From Luscinia megarhynchos (taxonomy: Eukaryota; Chordata; Aves; Passeriformes; Turdidae): a DNA stretch of 64,000 nt. Under the pieces are notes generated by a model that made no database searches, was not told the origin of the DNA, and saw only the letters and a program-made list of their open reading frames with translations. Position 1 is the stretch's first letter. Every line of letters starts with the position of its first letter. A program made the translations under genes and the position numbers. The stretch covers positions 66,135,352 to 66,199,351 of the forward strand of contig JAPFBE010000003.1 in assembly GCA_034336665.1 (NCBI GenBank), given 5' to 3'. Below, one piece after another: positions 38,501-44,790 of the stretch.

Positions 38501-41500
38501 CTACAACAGGTGTTTCACTAGATTTATTTCCCAGGTCCCAATTACAGCCAGAAATTATATCCAACAACTATCTTTAAGAACTGGAAACCATATGTAGAAA
38601 CAAGGTGAAACGGAAACTGGACAAGTTGGTAACACAAAGGAATACAGAGTGACCTAAGTTCTACCACAAGCTTCATTCTGGAATGCCCAAAACTACAACA
38701 AATACGGAATCTCTCTTGCTTGAGGAAAGAGGCTGAAGGGAAGAAAGAGTATCTCACACCTTATGAGGCTTTATTAATGCAAAATGGAACAGTATTAAGG
38801 AGCTTTACACTCAGGTACCCAGTGAGATTTTACCAGATGTGAATTCTATACTGCCAATCTAAACATCCCTATCTGCATCAAACTGCTGTTAACCAGCAGT
38901 CATTATCTTCCCAACTCTGAGCAGAGCCCTGCCCAACATTAACAACTGCTATCTAAAAAGGAAGCATATCAGACTACCTTGGACAGAACCAGAAATACCA
39001 CCTACGTGACTCCAGCAAAAGCTACAGTGATTAGAAATCAGGCAGGTGGCACTTAAAACGAGACATGAAAACACAGATTTGGGGCTGCCAATGGAATTTA
39101 GAGATTCACAACTATACAGCCACAACTACCAAGCACTCAAAACCTCATAATGAACAGACTCTCAAGAAATCCTCATCCTCACAATGAACAGCAAAAGAGC
39201 TGAGGTGGGACCTGACATACCTATAGGCCCAACCTGGTTTTCTTCCAGAAACAGAGAACTAACAGATTTTGATTCCATTCAATTTCAGTCTCTTCAATGT
39301 GGTCTTTCCAGGACCTGCCTGTTGAGTTTTACTAAGATTTCCCATAGTCTCTAAAAAGCTTTTCAAGTTATGGAAGCTCCCACACTTGAGGGAGATCCAT
39401 GGTTAACACTTTATTCTCCATGAAGTCCTGGTATTTCTAAGAGTAAAAAGCCAAGTACTCTGTAAAGGTAACAAACTGCTTCTTTTGTTACAATGGAATA
39501 TTTGAAAACAACAATCCTTCCACAAACATGTAGGGAATCAGGTAGGAATGGCAAAAGGAAAGTTAAATAATTATCTTTGGAGCTAATTTTAATAAAACAA
39601 GCGTTCTTGAAACCCAAACTAGTCTGTTTATGAAATTTTAAAATGAAACTCAATGCATTTTTTTCCTTTTCATGATTAAAACTTAAAAACAACTTGCTAT
39701 AGCTTTTAACATAATTTGTGAACAAAGCCTAACTTTTGGCAGCTACTGGGACAGAAAACTGCCACATCAGACCTGAACTTGCACCGTGGTTTGACTGCAC
39801 CTCTTTGTCAAGTCTGGTATTTAAAAGAAACCTGATTGAAATAATTAATGAGCAGAATAATCACTAGTGTAAACATATACCACCCAACTAATACTCAAAC
39901 CCAGGTAAGAATCAATTTCTTCTTTGAACTATCCCTTAAGAAAGCAAGAATAGGAAAAAAATTACTACTACTTAGCAGCATTCCTCCTTTTTTCTAAAAA
40001 CTAGGTATGCCTTCACAACTATGATGAGTTATGTTACTGTCAGGAAAATCCCAAATCATTCCATTTGCACTGAGTGAAAGTTTGAGGGCTGTCTAGATTT
40101 TGAAAGAAACAACACACACCAAGAAAAGACCACTCTCCTATGCTGAAATTACTGATACTTTATTAGGTTTAGCACTGAAGGTCAACAAAAGAGTACTTAC
40201 CTTCTGTTTTGGAAAGAGTTTTGGAATAGAAATCAGTCTGTTGCTATGTGACTGGTTTCCAGGCAGCAGTTCCACTCACTTCTTCGGGGAAACGATGTGT
40301 TCCTCTGTTTCTGCAAATGCTGTTTATAATGAGTAAATCCAAGTATGTTCAACTCAGACAACATACTGTGAACCATTAATGAAAAAAGGCATTTGCAAAA
40401 ACCAGAACATAATACACTGACCTCTCTCAACTTCTATTTGGAGAAAAGAGATGCATCATATACATGACAGATTGCTGGCATTACATTTTCTGGCTGTTGA
40501 CTTGAGAGAATGCCAACTTTTTATGAAGTATACTTGATCTATTCCATTTATTTTGTGAATAAACATGAACAGCTTCCTCCATTTCTTACCACATTTGAAG
40601 GGCTTAGACATATCAAAAGCGACAAGTGTCAGTGGAACTACTTTAAAAGGATGAAATTTGCACTGAATACTGATGAACATCCCTCAAGAACACACCAAGG
40701 ATGCATTAATAAAATCATTTTTCCTTACAAGTTTTTTACACTATTTTTATTTGGTTCTATCTATAAAAAAGTGTCTCTGTCAATTTAGCATCTGTTGCAA
40801 CTCACTTAAGGAAGCTTAGGAAAATGAGAGGTAATTAAAAAATTCAGTACAATATGATGAAATCCATTCAAGCTGAATTCAAACAGCATTACTTAAACCA
40901 AACTTCATTGCCCTGTTTTCACCAGCTCTGAATTGAACAACCTAAATTGAATCCAACTCTTATTTGATTATTTCTGCAGATAATAAATAAGTCTCTCAGA
41001 AAAACAAAGCCCCAAATCCACATTTATATTTGTTGAATTTTAAAGAACTTAAAGGAAATTATTTTGGCTTCTAACATAATTAGCATCCAGTAAAATAAAT
41101 GAGGAGGCATCAGCTTTCATTAGCTTTGGCTTTCCACTTATGCGAGTCTTTGCCTTGAGTAAACGCAGAGAGAAGACTCCTAAAACTGCATATTGTAAAT
41201 AAGCTGGAAAAGTCAGAAATCATGCATATTAAGAGCTAGTCTGCACGTTTGCTGAGAAACAAACAATTATGACAACAAATTCAAACTTTAAAAAAAAAAC
41301 CAAACATGTTCTGCAAACTCAATTTCTCTGGGAAAAAAAATAAAATACAAGAATGGCAAAGAGAAAGGAAAATAATTAAGAAGAAACTAGGGACTAGATT
41401 TTACAACGTAAGGAGCAAAAGGTTAGACAATGAAAGGGGGTTTTCTTCACGTGAGAAGGTTCAGCCACTTTTGCAGTGGGTCTAAGAGGACTGTATCTCC

Positions 41501-44228
41501 CAGCAACACTGTCCAGTGCTGCACACATCCTGCAGCTTACGTGATAAAGCAGTACTGCTGTGCACCCTTCTGACACGAACCAAAGCTGTGCAGGCTCCCA
41601 AAAAATGACCAAACTCATCTACTGAACTACACAACCCACAGACACGCATTAAAGAACATTCAAGGTGCAAAGTCAATCACTCAAGAGCTGTGTAAGACAA
41701 TTTAATTTACGTGTGAAATGTAATTCTCTCTTTACCATCTATGGTAGAACTTTAATCCTTTCTTACACAAATGCACACACTTTCTCTACGGATATCGGGC
41801 TGTGAAAAAGCTGTACTATGTAGCTTCCTCCTATTTCATTGCCTGCACAAGTTGAAAGGTCTAATATTAATATGCTACACAGAAGTAAAAGGAAGAAGGA
41901 GGAGCTCAGTGCTAAAGCTGATCACTTCTCTGTACTGAAGAGTTAGGCTCTATCTCTGCCTCCACGAAGACTCTTGCCTGGAGAAGTCAGTGATGTGAGC
42001 TCCTCTGCACATAATGTGATTTTCTCTGCAGGTGATTTGAGACCTGGGGATATGACTTGTAGAAGAGCTGGAAGCATAAGGTAACTGACCAATATGCTAC
42101 AAAGATCACACACAACGAAAACGGCACTAACAACCAGCAGCCACTTTGGCTCTTAACTGCATCTGTGTTTCAGCTCCTTTATCATAAAACGGGGCAGAAG
42201 TGGGGGGGAATGGTACCTTGCTGCCTTCCACTGCACGTAAAAAGAAATGTTCACTGATGTGCAAATCCTGACTGACAGTCACTGGGACAGAACTAAATAC
42301 TACGGTTCTGTCACTAAAGCAAGTATGGGTAGACCTTCCTGGTTTAATTACACCTTTGACATAGTGTGGGGCAAGACTGTGCCTCGGTTTCTCATTTATT
42401 AAATAGAAAAGTATATTCCTTCACAGAGTTTTTATGACAACAAGCACATGCTTGAGATTATGAGGGACTCTGATATTACAATGAAGGATATACTCAAGCA
42501 TGAAACACGGTCAAGTAGACACCATGGTAACTACATGAAGAGCATAAAGTTTTCAGGATGAGGAAATTAACCTGAAAATTTACCCACATTTTCTCCATCT
42601 CTATTTTCCCTTATTTGTAGCATTTAAGAAGGCAGAAGTAATACAAGAAAGTGGAAAAAAGTCCAGTAAGGCATGCACTCGATGTTTTCTTCATGCTCAC
42701 TCTAATACACAATGCTCATTAAGGATAAAACTCCTGCCAGGAAGTGTGTGCTGAGCAGACAGACATTAGCAGAATTTCTGAATGTATATTAAAAGTACAA
42801 GAGATCATGCCTAAATGATCACCCCATTCCAGATAGGTTGAATCCTTTCTCCTGTCATTGGAAGGATTTGTACACATCTCAGCTTAATACTCTCAGAAAA
42901 TTCCAATGGGTTGCTCCCAGCAAATATTACAATTACACCATATAGATACACACAGAGAATAAAAATTAAGTATAGCCAACTAATTGTGCCACTTACAAGA
43001 CTAACTGGGGTCTCTTTTCCCAAGAAGTGCTCACTCAAAAAATCATCATAATTTTGTCTCTGCACGACATTTTGGCCACCTCTAACATCTCCATTAACTC
43101 AGTAAGCCTTTTTTACCAAATTTGCAAACTCCCTTTACAGTCATACTAAGCATTTCCAGCTTAGAAAGGCAGCACCGGGCTGGCACAGTCCAGGGACTGC
43201 AGACCCTCACCCACCTAGAGGCGCAGCAAGACACAGAGCTCTTTAACTCTCCACCAGCTCAGTCGCCAAGCTCCCGCCTCACACCGTGAGTTTTGCCTCC
43301 TTTGCCCATAGATCAGCTGCCCGCGACTCCGTCGGGCACACGGATTTGTCTCCCACGGTGTCGGAGCAGAGGACAGGGCTGAGGGCGGCCTGCACACCCC
43401 TCGGCGCCGGCCGCCATTTACCTGGAGCAGGTGGTGGGCCGCCAGGTAGCCCCGGCGCGGGCCTCCCCGCACGCCGGGCGGCAGCCGCCCCGTGCCGTAG
43501 CCGTGCCAGGCCACCACGTACGGGTTGTCCATGGTCAGCCAGTAGCGCACCTGCCCGCCGAAGTGCCGGAAGCACAGCTCGGCGTAGTCGCGGAAGAGCC
43601 GGGGCAGGACGGGGCTGGCCCAGCCGCCGAAGGCGTCCTGCAGGGCCTGCGGCAGGTCCCAGTGGTAGAGGGTGACGACGGGCTCGACGCCCAGCTCCCG
43701 CAGGCGGGCCAGCAGCCGCCCGTAGTGCGCCAGCCCGGCGGGGTTGGGCGGCGCGGTCCCGTTGGGCAGCAGGCGGGCCCAGGACAGCGAGAAGCGGTAG
43801 TGCGAGACCCCCAGGCGCCGCAGCCCCTCGACGTCGCGGAACAGGTTGTTGTAGCTGTCGCTGGCCACGTCGCCGCCCACGGGCCCCGGCGGGGCGGCCC
43901 CCGGCGGCGTGGCCGGGCGGTGGGCGAAGGTGTCCCACACGGACGCGCCCTTGCCGCCCTGGCGCCAGCCGCCCTCCGTCTGGTAGGCGGCGCTGCCCGC
44001 GCCCCAGAGGAAGCCGTCGGGGAAGGTGTCGTGGAGGAAGAGCTGGTCCTGCGGGTAGGGCAGCCGGGCGAAGCGGGACCAGGTGCCCGCGCCCTGCCCC
44101 GGCGCCCCCAGCCCCGGCCGCCCCAGCAGCAGCAGCAGCAGCGGTGGCAGCAGCGACGCGGCGAGGGCCATGCTCCCGGCGGGGCTCCGCGACGGCAGCC
44201 CCCGCCTCCCAGCTCCCCGCCGCCCCAT
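2189..44228 (-). CDS. KL: alpha-klotho (KL), complete five-exon gene
   Basis: Coding exons in order are 44228-43422, 15121-14611, 10041-9773, 7317-6201 and 2526-2189 (TAG at 2191-2189). All junctions are GT-AG, with intron phases 0, 1, 0, 1. The joined frame is 3042 nt, 1013 residues, versus 1012 in human KL. Visible protein order: leucine-rich signal peptide; KL1 (about 55-510); KL2 (about 520-960); membrane helix about 983-1001; tail SKRVERRYK. Klotho binds FGFR1c to make the high-affinity FGF23 receptor that controls phosphate and vitamin D; the shed ectodomain also circulates. Each domain keeps only one of the two GH1 catalytic glutamates (Asn235/Glu410 in KL1, Glu685/Ala873 in KL2), the known klotho pattern, so glycosidase activity is expected to be absent or weak. 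Beta-klotho is excluded by close identity to alpha-klotho throughout, including the juxtamembrane CPEE...CPEC block. No frameshift or internal stop was seen. Confidence 0.97.
4490..5490 (+). mobile_element. Ancient CR1-type LINE fragment (sense orientation)
   Basis: The plus strand shows diverged but recognisable CR1 ORF2 blocks in the correct order: 'AAAATAAATCTTGCCAAAA' with 'TCACTTGACATC' near 4617-4650, a 'GATGTCATATACTTAAGAGC' block (cf. the reverse-transcriptase 'dmvyldfskaf' region) near 4690, and 'AAGAAGGCCAACAGCCTGCT' with 'TGCATGTAGAAATGAGG' near 5178-5217 followed by 'AGGTTATGTTATACCTG'. These match old CR1/L3-like families shared across reptiles rather than young avian CR1. Many indels show great age. 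The ends are approximate. Confidence 0.6.
5511..5562. repeat. Compound TG/TA/CA microsatellite
   Basis: ATGTATGTGT passes into a TATATATAT run and then an ACACACACACAT/ATACACACACAT run. The array lies at the 3' edge of the ancient CR1 in intron 4. The alternating purine-pyrimidine tract could be length-variable. Confidence 0.8.
6201..7317 (-). CDS. KL: KL coding exon 4: most of KL2
   Basis: The exon runs from acceptor ctcttcctag|GTAGAC to donor TTAAAAG|gtaagg, 1117 nt, phase 0 to phase 1, encoding residues 530-901 and the first base of Ala902. It starts [20 protein letters not shown] and includes the region corresponding to the human receptor-binding arm (about 530-578) that grips FGFR1c. 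GH1 blocks seen are [25 protein letters not shown] (Glu685 kept, codon 6852-6850), [32 protein letters not shown] and [11 protein letters not shown]. The nucleophile motif reads VMANG, with Ala873 (codon 6288-6286) where human KL has Ser and active enzymes have Glu. Zinc-ligand equivalents Cys735 and Asp741 are present, but human Asp815 is replaced by Gly816 (codon 6459-6457). A loop after MRAW is about five residues longer than in human KL. Sequons include NHT, NIT and NLT. Confidence 0.97.
9723..9772 (-). other. KL: Possible alternative 3' extension of KL exon 3 (secreted-form route)
   Basis: Reading past the exon 3 donor, the frame stays open for [16 protein letters not shown] and beyond, to a TGA at 9697-9695. 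Fifty nucleotides in, a GT dinucleotide lies at 9722-9721 (CACAA|GTTCAC). Splicing there to the exon 4 acceptor would join AA to G, giving Lys, and the very next codon in the shifted frame of exon 4 is TAG. Human and mouse KL use an internal donor 50 nt downstream to make a truncated secreted protein with a short tail beginning VSQLTKP; the VS..KP resemblance is visible. The local donor sequence is poor, so use is uncertain. RNA evidence is needed. Confidence 0.35.
9756..9761 (-). promoter_or_regulatory. AATAAA hexamer 12 nt inside KL intron 3
   Basis: The minus strand reads GTGAGTCTGATAATAAAGCC from the exon 3 donor, so a canonical polyadenylation hexamer begins at intron position 12. Cleavage 10-30 nt downstream would come before the in-frame TGA at 9697-9695 and give a transcript without a stop codon, so productive use is doubtful. 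U1 binding at the adjacent strong donor would be expected to suppress it. It may be a chance match. Confidence 0.2.
9773..10041 (-). CDS. KL: KL coding exon 3: end of KL1 and inter-domain linker
   Basis: The exon runs from acceptor tttgctcag|CTATCC to donor ATTCAG|gtgagt, 269 nt. It completes Ala440 and encodes residues 441-529. It contains the GH1 C-terminal signatures [17 protein letters not shown] and RRGLFYVDF, then [17 protein letters not shown], and the linker [23 protein letters not shown] leading into KL2. In human and mouse an internal donor 50 nt into intron 3 yields a secreted KL1-only protein; the matching position here is discussed as a separate feature and finding. The strong canonical donor GTGAGT supports the full-length form as the main product. 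Confidence 0.97.
11629..11845. repeat. Pentanucleotide microsatellite, (TTTTC)n then (TTCTC)n
   Basis: An impure TTTTC/TTTTTC section (about 11629-11695) passes into a nearly perfect TTCTC array of some 26 units (about 11696-11826), then a short degraded end. The strand bias is total: all pyrimidine on plus, all purine (GAGAA) on minus, which is the KL transcript strand, so pre-mRNA carries a (GAGAA)n tract. Open frames across it (repeated K-R-E patterns) are artefacts of the repeat. Confidence 0.97.
14214..14252 (+). repeat. Two direct copies of a 15-bp word, 24-bp period
   Basis: CTATTGCATAGTATT occurs at 14214-14228 and again at 14238-14252. It is a small local duplication. Confidence 0.7.
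14611..15121 (-). CDS. KL: KL coding exon 2: middle of KL1
   Basis: The exon runs from acceptor ttcaacag|GCC to donor AAAG|gtagga, 511 nt, starting in phase 0 and ending in phase 1. It encodes residues 270-439 and the first base of Ala440. It opens [10 protein letters not shown] and carries the GH1 blocks [26 protein letters not shown] and [12 protein letters not shown]. Glu410 in VENSW (codon 14701-14699) is the retained nucleophile position; the next but one residue is Ser where most GH1 proteins, including mammalian KL, have Gly. The pair Asp422-Asp423 ([10 protein letters not shown]) is the equivalent of the human Asp426 region, one of the reported zinc ligands. Without exon 2 the KL1 barrel would be incomplete. 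Confidence 0.96.
15780..16235 (-). mobile_element. Ancient CR1-type LINE fragment (antisense orientation)
   Basis: The plus strand shows, in reverse-complement order, blocks typical of old reptilian CR1/L3: 'AAGCTAAATAGATTAAGCTC', 'CTCTTCCAATTTGTCATCAT', 'CAGAATTGGACATAATATGC', and 'GTCATTGATAAAGAGG' at the right end. The copy is highly diverged and is directly followed by a younger CR1 in the opposite orientation. The boundaries are approximate. Confidence 0.55.
16236..17115 (+). mobile_element. CR1 LINE, 3' part of ORF2 plus 3' tail
   Basis: This is the longest young CR1 here, about 880 bp. It reads in sense order: 'CCTGGGAGTCCTGGTGGACA', 'GTCCAGTTCTGGGCTCC', 'AAGGCTGAGGGAGCTGGG', 'TTCAGCCTCAAGAAGAG', 'GGAATAGGCTGCCTAGAGAG', and ends 'CTGTGATTCTGTAATTCTG', the avian CR1 octamer tail. 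ORF2 is broken by stops and frameshifts, so no product is expected. The left end abuts the ancient CR1. Confidence 0.92.
19748..20168 (+). mobile_element. CR1 LINE 3' fragment
   Basis: The sense-oriented blocks are 'CTGTGTCCAGTTCTGGGCCC', 'GAGAAGGGCAAGGGAGCT', 'AGCTGAGGGAGCTGGGG', 'GAGGTTTAGATTGGGTAGTG', 'CACAGGCTGCCCAAAGAGG', and the end 'AAATGATTCTGTGATTTAG'. The copy is 5'-truncated and has an internal deletion before the tail. A 94-codon open frame within it is a remnant of CR1 ORF2. Confidence 0.9.
20712..20753 (+). repeat. Tandem duplication, 24-bp period
   Basis: CAGTTTTATTTTTACAGT is present at 20712-20729 and 20736-20753. It is a simple local duplication in intron 1. Confidence 0.85.
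24560..25502 (+). mobile_element. Decayed retroviral/LTR-retrotransposon pol fragment (reverse transcriptase to RNase H boundary)
   Basis: One reading frame (codons starting at multiples of 3) carries reverse-transcriptase landmarks in order. An IDD triad (24762-24770) corresponds to the catalytic Y-x-D-D motif. KLQ-x-F and F-A-x-M-I-K-P-L-T-x-x-x-K-K (about 24984-25025) are followed by W-E-W and then VLAWP, typical of the thumb and connection region of retroviral and gypsy-type RT. LPQ is found at 24661 in another frame, about 34 codons before IDD, close to the normal distance, so a frameshift lies between. Several stops fall between 24759 and 24910; the last 173 codons (24981-25502) are open, ending TAA inside a CAATAAATG. 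The distance from IDD to the thumb motif is shorter than usual, suggesting a deletion. No flanking LTRs were recognised. It is a fossil in intron 1, antisense to KL, with no expected activity. Confidence 0.5.
28408..28450. repeat. TA-rich microsatellite with internal duplication
   Basis: A TATACTTTATATATATG-type word is repeated twice and then runs into GTATATATAAAG. It is low-complexity AT DNA. Confidence 0.75.
28998..29325 (-). mobile_element. CR1 LINE 3' fragment (antisense)
   Basis: The plus strand starts 'ATCATAGAATCACAGTATAA', then 'GGTTGAAAGAGACATCAAGA', 'TCATCAAGTCCAACC', 'CACCTCCCCAGGCAAAGCAT', 'CTTTTTCCTAATATCCAACC', the reverse complement of the CR1 3' end. A 15-bp word (CTCTCTGGAAGGTGA) is duplicated just beyond it at 29321-29335 and 29344-29358. 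Confidence 0.92.
31160..31217 (+). repeat. Perfect tandem duplication, two 29-bp units
   Basis: The unit starting CCCACAGACAGAAATGAGAC occurs at 31160-31188 and again, identical and directly adjacent, at 31189-31217. Perfect identity means it is recent, or an assembly artefact. Confidence 0.95.
32765..33022 (+). mobile_element. CR1 LINE 3' fragment
   Basis: The sense-oriented end blocks are 'GTTGCCCAGAAAAGCTGTGG', 'TGGAACTAGATGATCTTTAG', 'AGTTCCTTCCAACAGAAACC', and the tail 'CCATGATTCTGTTATTCTAT'. The copy is 5'-truncated. Confidence 0.9.
37515..37656 (-). mobile_element. CR1 LINE 3' fragment (antisense)
   Basis: The plus strand reads 'TCATAAAATCATAGAATATC', 'TTGGGTTGGAAGGGACCTTA', 'TCATCTAGTTCAATCCCA', 'GGGCAGGAGGGACACCTT', a young-looking reverse-complement CR1 tail. 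Confidence 0.93.
43422..44228 (-). CDS. KL: KL coding exon 1: signal peptide and N-terminal half of KL1
   Basis: The exon encodes residues 1-269 from the upstream ATG, ending HHLLQ before donor CAG|gtaaat. Two in-frame ATGs compete: 44228 (MGRRGAG) and 44171 (MALAASLL, residue 20). Both have A at -3 and G at +4. The second gives a textbook signal peptide ([17 protein letters not shown], cleavage near GLGA) and a 994-residue protein; the first gives 1013, closer to the family length. A GATAAAA stretch at 44230-44236 could be a weak TATA element favouring the second. KL1 then starts at [10 protein letters not shown] and shows [37 protein letters not shown] (with an N-glycosylation sequon) and VTLYHWDLP. 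The GH1 acid/base motif NEP reads DNP, with Asn235 (codon 43526-43524) in place of Glu, as in human KL. The exon lies wholly in a CpG island and its codon use is very GC-rich compared with exons 2-5. Confidence 0.95.
44124..44142 (-). repeat. KL: CTG trinucleotide run coding the signal-peptide leucines
   Basis: Six CTG units on the coding strand (CAG on plus) make the poly-Leu core of the KL signal peptide. A pure codon run of this kind may vary in length between individuals. Confidence 0.9.
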
Positions 44229-44790
44229 TTTATCTCACCTCGTGCTCCCCCCTCCCGCCCCAGTGGGCACGGCCATTAATAATTACCTCGGAGCTGCCGC
44301 CTCCATCCTTCTCAGCCGGTTCCATCGGGGAGAGCTGCCGCCGGGGGCGGGAGCCAAGGCGTGAGACGGGGCGGGCGGGGAGGAGAGGGAGGAAAGCGGG
44401 GCGGGGGCTCCTCGGGGAGAGGTGGACCCTGTCGCCCCCTCGGAGTGCCCGTGGGTGCCGCCACGGCCCCTCACAGGCGGAGATCCCGGTCCGCGGGCGG
44501 CGGGCTGGGTGCCGCAGCCCTTCGCCCGCCCCGCCGGGCGCCCGCGCCTCGCTGCGGCTCCGGTGTCCCCTCGGAAGCGGGACCCTCGCCGCTGCCCTGC
44601 CGCCTTTCCTCCCATCGGAAGAGCCCTCGACGGCGGATCCGTCCCCTCTGAGGGGCTGAGCGTAGCCCCTCCCGTGCCCCGCTGCAGTGCCGCCGTCGGG
44701 GAGTCCGTGGGGCAGCGGCCCCTGCGCCGCACCCAGAGGGGGCAGCGATCGCGGGGCTTGGGGCGGGGGTGTGGGGAAAGGCGAGGAAAT

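Larger units (their letters stand above)
15122..43421 (-). other. KL: KL intron 1 (28.3 kb)
   Basis: The donor is CAG|gtaaat (43421-43416) and the acceptor ttttcaacag (15131-15122). The long first intron is a family feature. It contains an ancient CR1 abutting a young CR1 (15.8-17.1 kb), further CR1 copies at 19.7, 29.0, 32.8 and 37.5 kb, a retroviral-type pol fossil at 24.6-25.5 kb and small tandem duplications at 20.7 and 31.2 kb. The remaining spans (17.1-19.7, 20.2-24.5, 25.5-29.0, 29.4-32.7, 33.0-37.5 and 37.7-43.2 kb) show no gene or repeat that I can identify. Open frames of up to 169 codons there lack homology that I recognise. Confidence 0.9.
43280..44790 (-). promoter_or_regulatory. 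KL: CpG island with KL promoter and exon 1
   Basis: Base composition switches abruptly from AT-rich to very GC- and CpG-rich at about 43.28 kb and back at about 44.79 kb. The island covers the end of intron 1, all of exon 1 and roughly 560 bp upstream of the first ATG. GGGCGG (Sp1-type) boxes are seen on the plus strand at 44345-44350, 44369-44374, 44373-44378, 44399-44404 and 44761-44766. No TATA box sits at a standard distance. The human KL promoter is likewise GC-rich, TATA-less and Sp1-site containing, and its CpG methylation silences the gene in disease. The transcription start cannot be fixed from the sequence. Confidence 0.8.

Noticed and set aside
44230..44236. GATAAAA as the KL TATA box
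   Set aside because: It lies only a few bases before the first ATG, the gene family promoter is TATA-less, and it is mentioned only as a possible weak element.
43431..44279. Long plus-strand open frame (282 codons) over KL exon 1, and other GC-rich frames in the island
   Set aside because: It is an antisense shadow of exon 1. High GC content removes stop codons from several frames, and the translation is low-complexity Ala/Gly/Arg/Pro.
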